Shown here piece by piece: positions 10,816-20,727 of a DNA stretch of 64,000 nt. The position numbers and the translations under genes are program-made. Numbering within the stretch: position 1 is the stretch's first letter; each line of letters starts with the position of its first letter. This stretch comes from an uncultured Roseicyclus sp. Its GTDB lineage: Bacteria; Pseudomonadota; Alphaproteobacteria; Rhodobacterales; Rhodobacteraceae. The stretch is taken from NCBI RefSeq assembly GCF_937892565.1, contig NZ_CALAHQ010000073.1, positions 1-64,000 on the forward strand. Reading direction: 5' to 3'. Below the pieces are notes generated by a model. The model was not told the origin of the DNA and searched no databases. It saw only the letters and a program-made list of their open reading frames with translations.

Positions 10816-11026
10816 CCCCTGCATCTGGTGGCTGGCCGCAATAGGCGGCTGCATCGGCGGATTTTCGCCCCAGATTTCGTCGACTCTGTCGAATTTCCGC
10901 GTGACGTGATCCTTAGAACGCGGTAACATCTTGGGAAATCAGAGGCAAAGATGGCCAATCGGCGTAAAGACCGGGGTCAGATCGAACAATGATCACCGAC
11001 ACGATCAATTACAGGCGGACAGACCC

Positions 11027-12625
11027 ATGACATTGAACCTGATGATGCCCAGCAGCCAGCCGGACCTGAAGCCGCGGATCACCGTCTTTGGTGTGGGTGG
11101 GGCCGGGGGCAACGCCGTCAACAACATGATCGACCAGAACCTTGACGGATGTGAGTTCGTGGTCGCCAACACCGATGCACAGGCGCTGGCGCAATCGCGC
11201 GCGCATTCGCGCATCCAGATGGGCGCGCGGGTCACCGAAGGGTTGGGGGCAGGCGCGCGTCCGGCGGTCGGCGCTTCGGCCGCAGAAGAATCGATCGAGG
11301 AGATCGTCGATCATCTGGCGGGTGTGCACATGGCCTTCATCACCGCCGGCATGGGTGGCGGTACCGGCACCGGGGCGGCACCGATCATCGCACAGGCCGC
11401 GCGCGAATTGGGTGTGCTGACCGTGGGTGTCGTGACCAAGCCCTTCCAGTTCGAAGGCGTCAAGCGGATGCGCCAGGCCGATGAAGGCATCGAGGCGCTG
11501 CAAAAGGTCGTCGATACGCTGATCATCATTCCCAACCAGAATCTGTTCCGTCTGGCCAATGAAAAGACCACCTTTACCGAAGCCTTCGCAATGGCCGACG
11601 ACGTCTTGTATCAAGGCGTCAAGGGTGTGACCGATCTGATGGTGCGCCCTGGTCTGATCAATCTCGATTTCGCCGATGTCCGTGCCGTGATGAACGAGAT
11701 GGGCAAGGCCATGATGGGCACGGGCGAATCCGATGGTGACAATCGCGCGCTGCTGGCCGCCGAAAAAGCCATTGCCAACCCGCTGCTTGATGAAATCAGC
11801 CTCAAGGGCGCGCGCGGTGTGTTGATCAACATCACCGGCGGCTATGATCTGACGTTGTTCGAATTGGATGAAGCCGCCAACCGCATCCGCGAAGAGGTCG
11901 ATCCCGAGGCCAATATCATCGTCGGTTCCACGCTCGACACCGCGATGGAGGGTCGGATGCGCGTCAGTGTCGTGGCGACCGGCATCGATGTCGCCGAGGC
12001 CAACCGCGCAACCGAGACCCCCCGCATCTATGCCGCCGCCGCTGTTGCCCCCCGTGCAGCCGCGCCCAAGCCCGCGCCCGAGCCCGAACCGGTTGCCGCG
12101 CCAAACCTTCAAACCCGCGCACCCGAGCGCTTTGCCCGCGACCCTCAGCCCGAGCCGTCGCTGTTCAGCGGTCTTGGCTTTCATGACGCGGACAATGACC
12201 CGATCGACGATCATGATGTTCAGGCGCCTTTGTATCGTCCGGCGGCCTCTGCACAGGCTGACCGCCGGCTTGCCGCGGACCCGGCACCAAATTTTGCGCA
12301 CCAGCACGCACCATCGGCCCCAAGGCCCACGACCGAAATGCTGGCCAATCTGCGCGATGCCTTGCAGCGTGACGTGCCTGTAGCGCGCCAGCCAGAGCCC
12401 GCGCATAAGTCGCGTCTCAGCTCGCTCATCAGCCGCATGACCGGCCATGCCGAAGACGCGCCTGCCCCCGCCGAGCGGCGCCAACCTTCGGTCTTGGGTG
12501 GTCTTGCGCCCCGACCTGCAGCACCGCCCGCCCCCGTCGCGCGCCCCATGCCCGAAGACATGATGATTGACCCTGAACAGGAGCGGATCGAAATTCCCGC
12601 ATTCCTGCGTCGTCAGGCCAACTGA
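11027..12625 (+). CDS. ftsZ: Cell division GTPase FtsZ
   Basis: FtsZ forms the cytokinetic ring. The GTPase domain (about residues 15-330) has [13 protein letters not shown] and the tubulin signature [13 protein letters not shown] long Pro/Ala-rich linker of roughly 190 residues follows, and the protein ends with a conserved tail peptide [10 protein letters not shown] that binds FtsA. The total of 532 residues is long compared with E. coli (383) but usual for alphaproteobacteria. The frame opens at 10931, yet homology begins at the ATG at 11027 ([10 protein letters not shown]), preceded by AGGCGG. The 211-nt space after ftsA probably holds an ftsZ promoter. A strong terminator follows the gene. 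Confidence 0.97.
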   Translation: MTLNLMMPSSQPDLKPRITVFGVGGAGGNAVNNMIDQNLDGCEFVVANTDAQALAQSRAHSRIQMGARVTEGLGAGARPAVGASAAEESIEEIVDHLAGVHMAFITAGMGGGTGTGAAPIIAQAARELGVLTVGVVTKPFQFEGVKRMRQADEGIEALQKVVDTLIIIPNQNLFRLANEKTTFTEAFAMADDVLYQGVKGVTDLMVRPGLINLDFADVRAVMNEMGKAMMGTGESDGDNRALLAAEKAIANPLLDEISLKGARGVLINITGGYDLTLFELDEAANRIREEVDPEANIIVGSTLDTAMEGRMRVSVVATGIDVAEANRATETPRIYAAAAVAPRAAAPKPAPEPEPVAAPNLQTRAPERFARDPQPEPSLFSGLGFHDADNDPIDDHDVQAPLYRPAASAQADRRLAADPAPNFAHQHAPSAPRPTTEMLANLRDALQRDVPVARQPEPAHKSRLSSLISRMTGHAEDAPAPAERRQPSVLGGLAPRPAAPPAPVARPMPEDMMIDPEQERIEIPAFLRRQAN

Positions 12626-12646
12626 AGCCTGTCACATTGCAACCTC

Positions 12647-12675
12647 AAGGGCTGGATTTTTTCCAGCCCTTTTTG
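12647..12675 (+). terminator. Rho-independent terminator of the division cluster
   Basis: A perfect 10-bp stem, AAGGGCTGGA paired with TCCAGCCCTT, closes a TTTTT loop and runs into a T-rich tail. It lies 22 nt after the ftsZ stop and should end transcription of the dcw operon before lpxC. Confidence 0.93.
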
Positions 12676-12909
12676 TTTGTAAATCAAGCTCTTGATTGCC
12701 AGCTTGCTTGGTGTCGGCAAAGATATGCCGATCGTTGACCGGTTTGTTGCAACACGACACAAAGCTTGAATTGTTCCTTTTAATCCCCGTCGCTATTTCG
12801 GGTCCACGGTTAGCGGCTGATCCAACAAAGCCGCCACTTGGGTCCACACGGCCAAGGCCAAGGCCGATAGCCTGTGTGGACAAAAGTGAAAGAGACGGCG
12901 GGGAACTGG

Positions 12910-13827
12910 ATGCAGGCGACGCTTAGGCAATCGGTGAGCTTCTCGGGTGTGGGGCTGCACTCGGGGCGTGTGGTCCGTGTCGTTGTGCATCCGCAGGCGG
13001 CGAACATGGGGATATGGTTTGCGCGCTCGGACCTGCCTGATGCCAAGATGATCCCGGCGCATTACACCGCTGTCCCGATGAGCCGTCTGTGCACCAAGCT
13101 GCGCGGCGATGATGGGGCCGAGATTTCGACGGTCGAGCATCTGATGGCCGCACTTGCGGGATGCGGCATCCACAATGCGATGGTCGAGGTTGATGGCCCG
13201 GAATTGCCGATTCTCGATGGATCGGCCGCCCCCTTTGTGCGCGCCTTTCTGGATGCGGGCATTCAATCCCAAAGCGCGCCCATCACCGCCATCGAGGTGC
13301 TGCGCGAGATCACCGTGACTGACGGCGATAGCCGCGCCACCTTGTCGCCCGCGCCGGGGCTTGAGATGGATTTCACCATCGACTTCGAAGATGCCGCCAT
13401 CGGTCGCCAGCGCCGCGTTGCCAATCTGGCCAATGGGCGATTTGTGCGGGATTTCTGTGACAGCCGCACCTTTTGCCGCAAGGCCGATGTCGATGCGATG
13501 CGCGCCGCCGGTCTGGCGCTGGGTGGCACCTATGACAATGCCGTGGTTGTGGATGGCGACGCCGTGCTAAGCCCCGGCGGCTTGCGCCACACGGATGAAG
13601 CGGTTCGCCACAAGATGCTGGATGCCTTGGGCGATCTGGCGCTGGCAGGATCACCCATTCTGGGCCGCTACACGGGTCTGCGTGCGGGTCACATGCTGAC
13701 CAATCAACTGTTGCGCGCGCTTTTTTCCAGCCCCGGCGCATGGCGGGTGGTGGAATGCAGCCCCCAACAGGCCGCGTTGCTGCCCGGCATGGGCCTGACC
13801 GGGGCCGATCTGGCCGATGTCGCCTGA
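12910..13827 (+). CDS. lpxC: UDP-3-O-acyl-N-acetylglucosamine deacetylase LpxC
   Basis: LpxC is the zinc-dependent deacetylase that commits precursor to lipid A. The zinc and catalytic motifs are visible: STVEHLMAALAGCGIHNA near residue 75 and HKMLDALGDLALAG near residue 235. The N-terminus TLRQSVSFSGVGLHSG is typical, which selects the ATG at 12910 rather than the in-frame ATG at 12874. The product has 305 residues. It follows the ftsZ terminator and so needs its own promoter in the 230 nt before it. Confidence 0.95.
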   Translation: MQATLRQSVSFSGVGLHSGRVVRVVVHPQAANMGIWFARSDLPDAKMIPAHYTAVPMSRLCTKLRGDDGAEISTVEHLMAALAGCGIHNAMVEVDGPELPILDGSAAPFVRAFLDAGIQSQSAPITAIEVLREITVTDGDSRATLSPAPGLEMDFTIDFEDAAIGRQRRVANLANGRFVRDFCDSRTFCRKADVDAMRAAGLALGGTYDNAVVVDGDAVLSPGGLRHTDEAVRHKMLDALGDLALAGSPILGRYTGLRAGHMLTNQLLRALFSSPGAWRVVECSPQQAALLPGMGLTGADLADVA

Positions 13828-13962
13828 AGGGCGCGCGGCGATCAGGTTGGCGCGGCCAAGGGTGATTTCAGGCGTTTTGCCCCCGGAAAGAATATGCTAG
13901 GACGGCACAAAGACGGGGCGGCATGACCGCCTGCGCACCGGCAAAGACGGGGTTTTTCGAGC

Positions 13963-14853
13963 ATGCAGCAAAGCGAAAGCGGCGCGATCCGGAAATGGAG
14001 TCTCTGTGCGGGACTCGGTCTGGCGATGGTGCTGTCAGGCTGTGGCGAGAACGGGTTTTTCGGACGCGACGGGGGCGGGCTGTTTGCACGCAGCACCGCG
14101 CAGGTGCCGCTTGACCAGCAAGACGCGCAAAGCATCTTTCAGCAGGGCGAGGCCGCGCTTGAGGCGGGCGATTTCCCGGAAGCGGCCGCCTTTTACATCG
14201 AGGTTGAACGGCTGCACCCTTATTCCGAATGGGCCAGCCGCGGCTTGATCATGGCTGCTTTCGCCTATCATGCGGACGAGGATTACGAAAACACCCGCAT
14301 CGCCGCGCAGCGCTTTCTTGATTTCTATCCCGCCGAAGAGGATGCCGCCTATGCCCAGTTCCTGCTGGCGCTCAGCTATTATGATCAGATCGATCAGGTC
14401 GGCCGCGATCAGGGCGTGACCTTTCAGGCGCTGCAAGCCTTGCGTCAGGTGATCGAACGCTATCCTGACAGCGACTATGCGCAGGACGCGATCTTGCGCT
14501 TTGATCTTGCCTTTGACCATCTGGCCGGCAAGGAAATGGAGATCGGCCGCTACTACCTGCGGGCCGAACATCATGCCGCCGCGATCAACCGTTTCCGCGT
14601 TGTCGTGGAACAGTTCCAGACCACCAGCCACACCCCCGAGGCGCTGATGCGTCTGGTTGAGGCCTATCTGGCGCTGGGTCTGACCGATGAGGCGCAGACC
14701 GCTGGCGCGATCCTTGGATACAACTTCCAATCCTCGCCATTCTACGACGATGCCTTTCGCCAGTTGACCGGGCAGAATCTGGCGCCCGAGGCGGCGGGCG
14801 AAGGATGGCTGCGCGACGTCTGGCGCCAGACGGTGCGCGGGGATTGGCTCTGA
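13963..14853 (+). CDS. bamD: Outer membrane assembly lipoprotein BamD
   Basis: BamD is the essential lipoprotein of the BAM complex that inserts beta-barrel proteins in the outer membrane. A signal peptide ends in the lipobox LSGC at about residues 25-28, so Cys28 is the probable lipidated residue. Tetratricopeptide-like repeats follow (IFQQGEAALEAGDFPEAAAFYIEVERLHPYSEW and AINRFRVVVEQFQTT in type), with the family motif SRDLVE-like region replaced by RFDLAFDHLAGKEMEIGRYY. The length of 296 residues is usual. The lpxC-bamD-recN order is conserved in related bacteria. Confidence 0.93.
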   Translation: MQQSESGAIRKWSLCAGLGLAMVLSGCGENGFFGRDGGGLFARSTAQVPLDQQDAQSIFQQGEAALEAGDFPEAAAFYIEVERLHPYSEWASRGLIMAAFAYHADEDYENTRIAAQRFLDFYPAEEDAAYAQFLLALSYYDQIDQVGRDQGVTFQALQALRQVIERYPDSDYAQDAILRFDLAFDHLAGKEMEIGRYYLRAEHHAAAINRFRVVVEQFQTTSHTPEALMRLVEAYLALGLTDEAQTAGAILGYNFQSSPFYDDAFRQLTGQNLAPEAAGEGWLRDVWRQTVRGDWL

Positions 14854-14907
14854 GATTGCAAAGGGCGCCCTTGACGGGGCGCGGGCGCTAAGGAACACCG
14901 TGCCCTG

Positions 14908-16566
14908 ATGCTGCGTCACCTCGATATCCGCGACATGCTCATCATCGACCGACTGGAACTTGCCTTTCAGCCGGGCCTCAATGTGCTGACCGGCGAGACA
15001 GGGGCGGGCAAGTCGATCTTGCTCGATGCGCTGGGCTTTGCCCTGGGCTGGCGCGGCCGCGCCGATCTTGTGCGCGCGGGTGCCGCGCAGGGCGAGGTGG
15101 TCGCCACGTTTCACTTATCGCCCGGCCATCGCGGGCTGGATGTGCTGGCGCAAGCCGGTCTGCCCGCCGAGGCCGAGGTGATCGTGCGTCGCGTCAACAC
15201 ACCCGAGGGGCGCAAATCATCCTGGATCAACGACCGTCGCGTCAGCGGCGATGTGGTGCGCGCGCTGTCGGAAACGCTGGTTGAACTGCACGGGCAGCAT
15301 GATGACCGCGGCCTTTTGGACCCACGCCAGCACCGCGTGATGCTGGACGGTTTCGGCGGGCATGACGATCTTGTGAGCCGGTCGCGCGATGCATGGTCCG
15401 CACAGCAGGCAGCGCAAAAGACGCTTGAGGCCGCCGAGGCGCGTCTGGCCACGATGCGCGCCGAAGAGGATTTCCTGCGCCATGCGGTGGACGAGCTGGA
15501 TCGGCTTGACCCGCACCCCGGCGAGGAGGTCACGCTTGATGCGCGCCGCCGCTTGATGCAAGCCGCCGAACGGATGCGCGCCGATGTGGCCCGCGCCGGC
15601 GCCGCGCTTGGGTTCGAGGGGGCCGAAGGCGCCATGTCGGATGCGCGCCGCTGGCTTGATGGGGTGGCCGCACGCGCCGAAGGCGGGCTGGATGCGGCGC
15701 TTGGCGCGCTGGAACGCGCACTGATCGAACTGGGCGAGGCGCAGGCGGCTGTCGACAGCTTTGCCGAGACGCTGGCGTTCAACCCCGCCGATCTGGAACA
15801 GACCGAAGAGCGTTTGTTCGCCCTGCGGGCCTTGGCGCGCAAACATGGCGTGGTCCCTGATGATCTGGGCGCTTTGGCCGAAACCTTGCGCGCAAGGCTG
15901 TCCGCGCTTGATGGCGGTGCCGGTGAAATCGCCGCGCTCGGGCGGGCCGCCGCGATGGCCAGGGCCGCCTATGGGGTGGCCGCCGCTGCCTTGTCTGATG
16001 CGCGGCGGGCGGCGGCGGCGCAGCTTGACGCCGCCATGACCCGCGAACTGGCACCGCTCAAGATGGAGCGCGCCGTCTTTACCACGGAAATCACCCAAGG
16101 CCCGGCCGGCCCCGAGGGCGCCGATAGCGTCAGCTTTGTCGTGGCCACCAATCCCGGCGCGCCGGCCGGGCCGCTCAATCGCATCGCCTCGGGCGGGGAA
16201 TTGTCGCGGTTCTTGCTCGCGCTCAAGGTCTGCCTGACCGCCGGGGACAGCGGTGTGACGATGATCTTCGACGAGATCGACCGCGGGGTCGGGGGCGCGA
16301 CCGCCGATGCCGTGGGCCGCAGGCTCAAGGCGCTGGCTTCGGGCGGGCAGGTTCTGGTCGTCACCCATTCCCCTCAGGTGGCAGCACTTGGGGCGCATCA
16401 CTGGCAGGTGGCCAAGCGCGTCGATCAGGGTGTCACCCTGAGCCAGGTGGTGGCCCTGAGCAGCACCGAGCGCATTGATGAAGTGGCCCGGATGCTGTCG
16501 GGCGACACGGTCACCGACGCCGCCCGCGATGCCGCCCGTGCGCTTTTGGCGGCGGGGCAGGGCTGA
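14908..16566 (+). CDS. recN: DNA repair protein RecN
   Basis: RecN is an SMC-like ATPase that acts in double-strand break repair. The 552-residue protein has a Walker A motif GETGAGKS near residue 30, a QHDDRGLLDP segment, a short central coiled-coil region rich in Ala, Arg and Glu, the ABC signature SGGELSRFLLALK, and Walker B MIFDEIDRGVGG followed by the H-loop VVTHSPQVAA. It begins 54 nt after bamD. Confidence 0.96.
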   Translation: MLRHLDIRDMLIIDRLELAFQPGLNVLTGETGAGKSILLDALGFALGWRGRADLVRAGAAQGEVVATFHLSPGHRGLDVLAQAGLPAEAEVIVRRVNTPEGRKSSWINDRRVSGDVVRALSETLVELHGQHDDRGLLDPRQHRVMLDGFGGHDDLVSRSRDAWSAQQAAQKTLEAAEARLATMRAEEDFLRHAVDELDRLDPHPGEEVTLDARRRLMQAAERMRADVARAGAALGFEGAEGAMSDARRWLDGVAARAEGGLDAALGALERALIELGEAQAAVDSFAETLAFNPADLEQTEERLFALRALARKHGVVPDDLGALAETLRARLSALDGGAGEIAALGRAAAMARAAYGVAAAALSDARRAAAAQLDAAMTRELAPLKMERAVFTTEITQGPAGPEGADSVSFVVATNPGAPAGPLNRIASGGELSRFLLALKVCLTAGDSGVTMIFDEIDRGVGGATADAVGRRLKALASGGQVLVVTHSPQVAALGAHHWQVAKRVDQGVTLSQVVALSSTERIDEVARMLSGDTVTDAARDAARALLAAGQG

Positions 16567-16746
16567 CGCAAGGGGCGTGCCTTCACGAAAGCTTTCAATC
16601 GTGCCGGGCAAATCGGGCGCATCGTGATGTCGCCGGGCTTTCAACACGCCGCCCCGTGGCCTACACCTGTCCCACCCGGACCCGGGCCGCGTGCGCAACG
16701 GCTCGTATTTCCGGGCATGATGGCGGCTCTGCACAAGGGGAAGGAC

Positions 16747-18435
16747 GTGGCCGAAACCGTGCTGCGCATCCTGAGGGACTGGTTCACGACTGCCTTGGCG
16801 GCAAGCCGGCGCGGCTGGGCGGTCTTGCGCGACAAGGGCCCCACGCAGGTTCAGTTCTGGATCATCGCCCTGTTGATCGGCATTGCCGCGGGGTTTGCAG
16901 CGCTCTTGTTCCGCAAGGGGATCAACTGGTTGCAAGAAACCCTTTATGGGGTCGAGGATGTGCGCTTGCTGCATTCCTTTGCCGAGGGGCTGCCTTGGTA
17001 CATGATCTTGCTGATCCCGGTCGCAGGCGGGTTGGCGGTGGGGCTGATCTTGCACCTGTTCACCCCCGATGGCCGCGCACGGTCGGTGGCCGATGTCATC
17101 GAAGGGGCGGCGCTGGCCGATGGGCGGGTCGAGCAAAAGGCCGGTCTGGCCTCGGCCGCGGCATCGCTCATCACGCTGGGGACGGGGGGCTCATCGGGGC
17201 GCGAGGGGCCTGTGGTGCATCTGGCCGCGGTCATTTCAAGCCGGGTCAGCGATCTGATCCGCGCCGATGGCATCACGGGGCGCGATCTGCTGGGTTGTGC
17301 GGTTGCGGCGGCGGTGTCGGCTTCGTTCAATGCGCCGATTGCGGGGGCGCTTTTCGCGCTCGAGGTGGTGTTGCGCCATTTTGCGGTGCATGCCTTTGCA
17401 CCCATCGTCATCGCAAGCGTGGCGGGCACGGTCATCAACCGGCTCGAATTCGGCGGCGTGACGGAATACAGCCTGATGGACGAAAGCGCGCTGCAATTCT
17501 ACGCCGAATTGCCCGCCTTTCTGATCCTTGGGCTGTTGTGCGGGCTGGTGGCGGTGGCGTTGATGCGCGCCGTATTCTGGGCCGACGACCTTGGCAATCT
17601 GGCGCAGCGGGTCACCGGGCTGCCGCGCTGGCTCAGGCCGGCCTGTGCGGGGCTGTTGCTGGGGATGCTGGCCATTCCCTTTCCCCATATCATCGGCGTG
17701 GGCTACGAGACGACATCGGCCGCGCTGACCGGAGAGCTGCTGTTGCACGAGGCGGTGGTGTTCACCATCCTCAAGGTCGCGGCCGTGGCCATCACCCTGG
17801 GCGGGCGGATGGGCGGGGGGATCTTTTCGCCGTCGCTGATGATTGGCGCGCTGACCGGGCTGGCCTTTGGGCTTGTGGCCACGGCCATCTTTCCCGACCA
17901 GTCGGGCGAGGGCACGCTTTACGCGCTGGCGGGAATGGGGGCGGTGGCGGCCGCCGTTCTGGGCGCGCCGATTTCGACCACCTTGATCGTGTTCGAATTG
18001 ACGGGTGACTGGCAAACCGGGCTGGCCGTGATGGTGGCGGTCTCGATCTCGACGGCGCTTGCCTCACGGCTTGTGGACCGCTCCTTTTTCCTGACCCAGC
18101 TGGAACGGCGCAACATCCATCTGGCCGCAGGGCCGCAGGCCTATCTTCTGGCGATGTTCCGGGTCAGGCTGGTGATGCGGCCGATGGATCATGAAAACGC
18201 CGCCCCCCACGAACAGCTTTTGACGCTGATCGAACAGGGCATCTACACCGACACCAACGCCACATTGGAGCGCGCCTTGCCGATTTTCGAGCGCACGGGG
18301 CTGGATTTCGTGCCGGTGGTCCAGCTGGCGCCCGGCGATGGCCCCCCCGCGCTGGAGGGGGCGCTGTTCCATGTCGATGCGCTCAAGGCCTATAACCGCG
18401 CTCTGGCCGCCACCGCGGCCGAGGAACACAGCTGA
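16747..18435 (+). CDS. ClC-family chloride channel/transporter
   Basis: An integral membrane ClC protein of about 560 residues with a C-terminal cytoplasmic extension. Anion-pathway motifs are GSSGREGP (the gating Glu is present), GGIFSPSL and GAPISTTLIVFELT. At the inner proton site, however, the E. coli ClC pair Glu-Glu reads Glu-Val (FALEVV), as in ClC channels. The GSGIPE motif is replaced by RSVADV. The frame is open from 16624 with ATGs at 16624, 16717 and 16720, none with a good ribosome-binding site. The GTG at 16747 has AAGGGG 6 nt upstream and is my choice, with moderate certainty. Its stop abuts the stop of the opposite-strand DUF427 gene. Confidence 0.88.
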   Translation: MAETVLRILRDWFTTALAASRRGWAVLRDKGPTQVQFWIIALLIGIAAGFAALLFRKGINWLQETLYGVEDVRLLHSFAEGLPWYMILLIPVAGGLAVGLILHLFTPDGRARSVADVIEGAALADGRVEQKAGLASAAASLITLGTGGSSGREGPVVHLAAVISSRVSDLIRADGITGRDLLGCAVAAAVSASFNAPIAGALFALEVVLRHFAVHAFAPIVIASVAGTVINRLEFGGVTEYSLMDESALQFYAELPAFLILGLLCGLVAVALMRAVFWADDLGNLAQRVTGLPRWLRPACAGLLLGMLAIPFPHIIGVGYETTSAALTGELLLHEAVVFTILKVAAVAITLGGRMGGGIFSPSLMIGALTGLAFGLVATAIFPDQSGEGTLYALAGMGAVAAAVLGAPISTTLIVFELTGDWQTGLAVMVAVSISTALASRLVDRSFFLTQLERRNIHLAAGPQAYLLAMFRVRLVMRPMDHENAAPHEQLLTLIEQGIYTDTNATLERALPIFERTGLDFVPVVQLAPGDGPPALEGALFHVDALKAYNRALAATAAEEHS

Positions 18436-18777
18436 TCAGAGCCGTTCGACCGTGATGCGGTCGGTGTAAAAGGCGATGTGGCCCGCAATCGCAGCCATCG
18501 ATGCGATGGGCGCCTCATAGCTCCAGGCGGCGTCGGGCATGTCGCCCGCCGGCAGGCAGACGGTGTAGTAGCTTGCCACGCCCTTGTGCGGGCAGCGGGT
18601 CGAACTGTCGGATTTTTCCAGAAAAGCCATGCCGACATCTTCGCGCGGGAAATAGATGACCGGCGGGTAAGAGCCTTCGGTCAATTCCAGCGCCCGGTCG
18701 CTTTCGCCCAGAATGGCACCGCCCGCACGCACCACCCAGGTACCGGCTGCGTTGCGGATCGTGATGTGTTCTGCCAT
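18436..18777 (-). CDS. DUF427 domain protein
   Basis: A 113-residue soluble protein of the DUF427 (NTP_transf_9) family, recognised by RCPHKGVASYYTV and the YFPREDV segment. The function of the family is not established. An in-frame upstream start exists at 18801, but the ATG at 18777 has a GGGGGGGA ribosome-binding site and matches the family N-terminus (MAEHITIRNA). It is convergent with the ClC gene with no bases between the two stop codons (shared TGATCA). Confidence 0.85.
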   Translation of the reverse strand: MAEHITIRNAAGTWVVRAGGAILGESDRALELTEGSYPPVIYFPREDVGMAFLEKSDSSTRCPHKGVASYYTVCLPAGDMPDAAWSYEAPIASMAAIAGHIAFYTDRITVERL

Positions 18778-18852
18778 GTCCCATTCCCCCCCTGTGGTCA
18801 TCTCTTTATGTCGGTCGCGGCCCGGGATGCCAAGGCCATGTGACAGGTCTGG

Positions 18853-20652
18853 TCACATCGGCGCACAGGCGCGCGCAAGCCACGCTTGCGTGTCCGCCTC
18901 CAGCAGCGGCCCGATCCGCGCCAGAACCTCGCCATGATAGCGGTTCAGCCAATCGCGCTCCCATGGGGCGAGCCGGTCAGCGATCACCAGCCGCCGGTCG
19001 ATCGGGGCCCAGGTCAGCGTTTCGAAGCACAGCATCTCGCGCGCGTCCCCGCCGGGCAGCGCGGGGGCCTCGGCCACGACGATCAGATTCTCGATCCGGA
19101 TGCCGAACGCGCCTTCGCGGTAATATCCCGGCTCGTTGGACAAGATCATGCCGGGCTCGAGCGGCAGGGTCGAAACCCGGCTGATCCGTTGCGGCCCTTC
19201 GTGGACACCCAGATAGACGCCGACGCCATGGCCCGTTCCGTGATCGTAATCGCGCCCCGCATTCCACAGTGCCGCGCGCGCCAGGGCATCGAGATGCGCG
19301 CCGGCCACCCCGCGCGGAAAGCGCGCGCGATGGATGGCGATCAGGCCTTGCAACACCTGGGTAAAGGCCTCGCGCGCCGCGAGGGCGGGGGCCTCGCCCA
19401 CGGCCAGCGTGCGGGTGATGTCGGTCGTGCCGTCGTCATATTGTCCGCCGCTATCGATCAGGAACAGCGATCCGGGCTTGAGCGGCGCGTTGGTCGCCTC
19501 GGTCACGCGGTAATGCACGATGGCGGCGTTGGCGCCTGCGCCCGCGATGGTATCAAAGCTGATGTCGCGCAGCGCGCCCGTGTCGCGGCGGAACCCCTCG
19601 AGCGCGCGGACACAGTCGATTTCGCTCAGCGCGCCCTTGGGCGCCTCCAGGTCGAACCAGTGCAAAAACCGCGCCATGGCCGCCCCGTCGCGCAGATGCG
19701 CGGCTGTCGTCGCGGCAATCTCGGCGGGGTGTTTGCGCGCCTTTGGCAAAAGGCAGGGGTCGGTTGCCTCGACGATCGTGGCGCGGCTTGCGGCCAGGAT
19801 GGATTTGGCCGCCTGCGGTGCCGAATTGGGATCGATCCGCACCCGCCCGGCTTCGCCCGCCAGCATCCCGGCAAGCGCGTCGGGCTGATGCTGGCGCACC
19901 GCTTCAGGCAGGCGCAGGGCCGCAAGCTTTTCGCGCTCCACGAAAAGATCGAGCCGCCCGTCGCGGCGCAAGATGCCCATGGCATGCAACAGCGGCGTAT
20001 GGATCACATCGCCGCCGCGCAGGTTCAACAGCCAGCACAGGCTGTCGGGCTGGGTGATCAGCGCGGCATCCTCTCCCGCTTTGGCAAGATCGGCGGCAAG
20101 TCTGGCAAGCTTGTCTTCGGCCGATTGCCCGGCAAAGGCGATGGGCCATGCTTGGGCGGGGGCCATGGGTGGGTCCGGGCGGTCGGACCAGATCGCGTCG
20201 ATGGGGTTGTCCACGGCCGTCAGCGCGATTTGCCGGGGGCCCAGGGCTGCCTCCAGCCGGGCGATCTCGGCGGCGGTATGCAGCCAGGGGTCAAAGCCGA
20301 TCATCGCGCCATGTGGCCGGGCCTCCAACAGCCAATCCTCAAGCTGGGTTTCGGGCCAATGGACGGGGGTAAAGACCGACGCATCGGTCTGTGCCCGCAC
20401 CTGTACCCGGTAGCGCCCGTCGATGAAGACACCCGCCCGGTCGCTCAGCACCGCGGCAAAGCCCGCCGATCCGGTGAACCCCGTCAGCCAGGCCAGACGC
20501 TCGTCGCAGGCGGCCACATTTTCCCCCTGAAACCGGTCCGCCCGTGGAACGAGGAACCCGTCAAGCCCCATCCGGCCCAGTTCGGCCCGCAGCGCGGCCA
20601 GCCGTGGTGGCCCATCCTCGGGCCGGGTTTTCGCCACGAAACTCTGGAACAT
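18853..20652 (-). CDS. pepP: Xaa-Pro aminopeptidase (aminopeptidase P, M24B)
   Basis: A two-metal exopeptidase that removes an N-terminal residue before proline. At 599 residues it is the long three-domain form with two creatinase-like N-terminal domains and a C-terminal pita-bread domain. The metal ligands are all visible in order: DSGGQYDDGTTDITR (two Asp), GTGHGVG (His), LSNEPGYY (Glu) and RIENL (Glu). The start at 20652 (MFQSFVAKTRP) has AGGGG upstream and fits the family better than the ATG at 20679. It lies downstream of cobT on the same strand with palindromic DNA between them. Confidence 0.92.
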   Translation of the reverse strand: MFQSFVAKTRPEDGPPRLAALRAELGRMGLDGFLVPRADRFQGENVAACDERLAWLTGFTGSAGFAAVLSDRAGVFIDGRYRVQVRAQTDASVFTPVHWPETQLEDWLLEARPHGAMIGFDPWLHTAAEIARLEAALGPRQIALTAVDNPIDAIWSDRPDPPMAPAQAWPIAFAGQSAEDKLARLAADLAKAGEDAALITQPDSLCWLLNLRGGDVIHTPLLHAMGILRRDGRLDLFVEREKLAALRLPEAVRQHQPDALAGMLAGEAGRVRIDPNSAPQAAKSILAASRATIVEATDPCLLPKARKHPAEIAATTAAHLRDGAAMARFLHWFDLEAPKGALSEIDCVRALEGFRRDTGALRDISFDTIAGAGANAAIVHYRVTEATNAPLKPGSLFLIDSGGQYDDGTTDITRTLAVGEAPALAAREAFTQVLQGLIAIHRARFPRGVAGAHLDALARAALWNAGRDYDHGTGHGVGVYLGVHEGPQRISRVSTLPLEPGMILSNEPGYYREGAFGIRIENLIVVAEAPALPGGDAREMLCFETLTWAPIDRRLVIADRLAPWERDWLNRYHGEVLARIGPLLEADTQAWLARACAPM

Positions 20653-20727
20653 GACCCCATCCCCTTCATCTTTCCCCAAATACGCCGTCCCGGCCGATCA
20701 CCCAAGGCAGGCTGTCGGAAAGCGCTT

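Noticed and set aside
10900..10930. TTAG-AACGCGG-TAAC as a CtrA site upstream of ftsZ
   Set aside because: Both half-sites deviate from TTAA/TTAAC, so the match is too weak.
15217..17136. Minus-strand frame of over 600 codons opposite recN and the ClC gene
   Set aside because: It crosses two intact genes, and no motif or start signal was seen.
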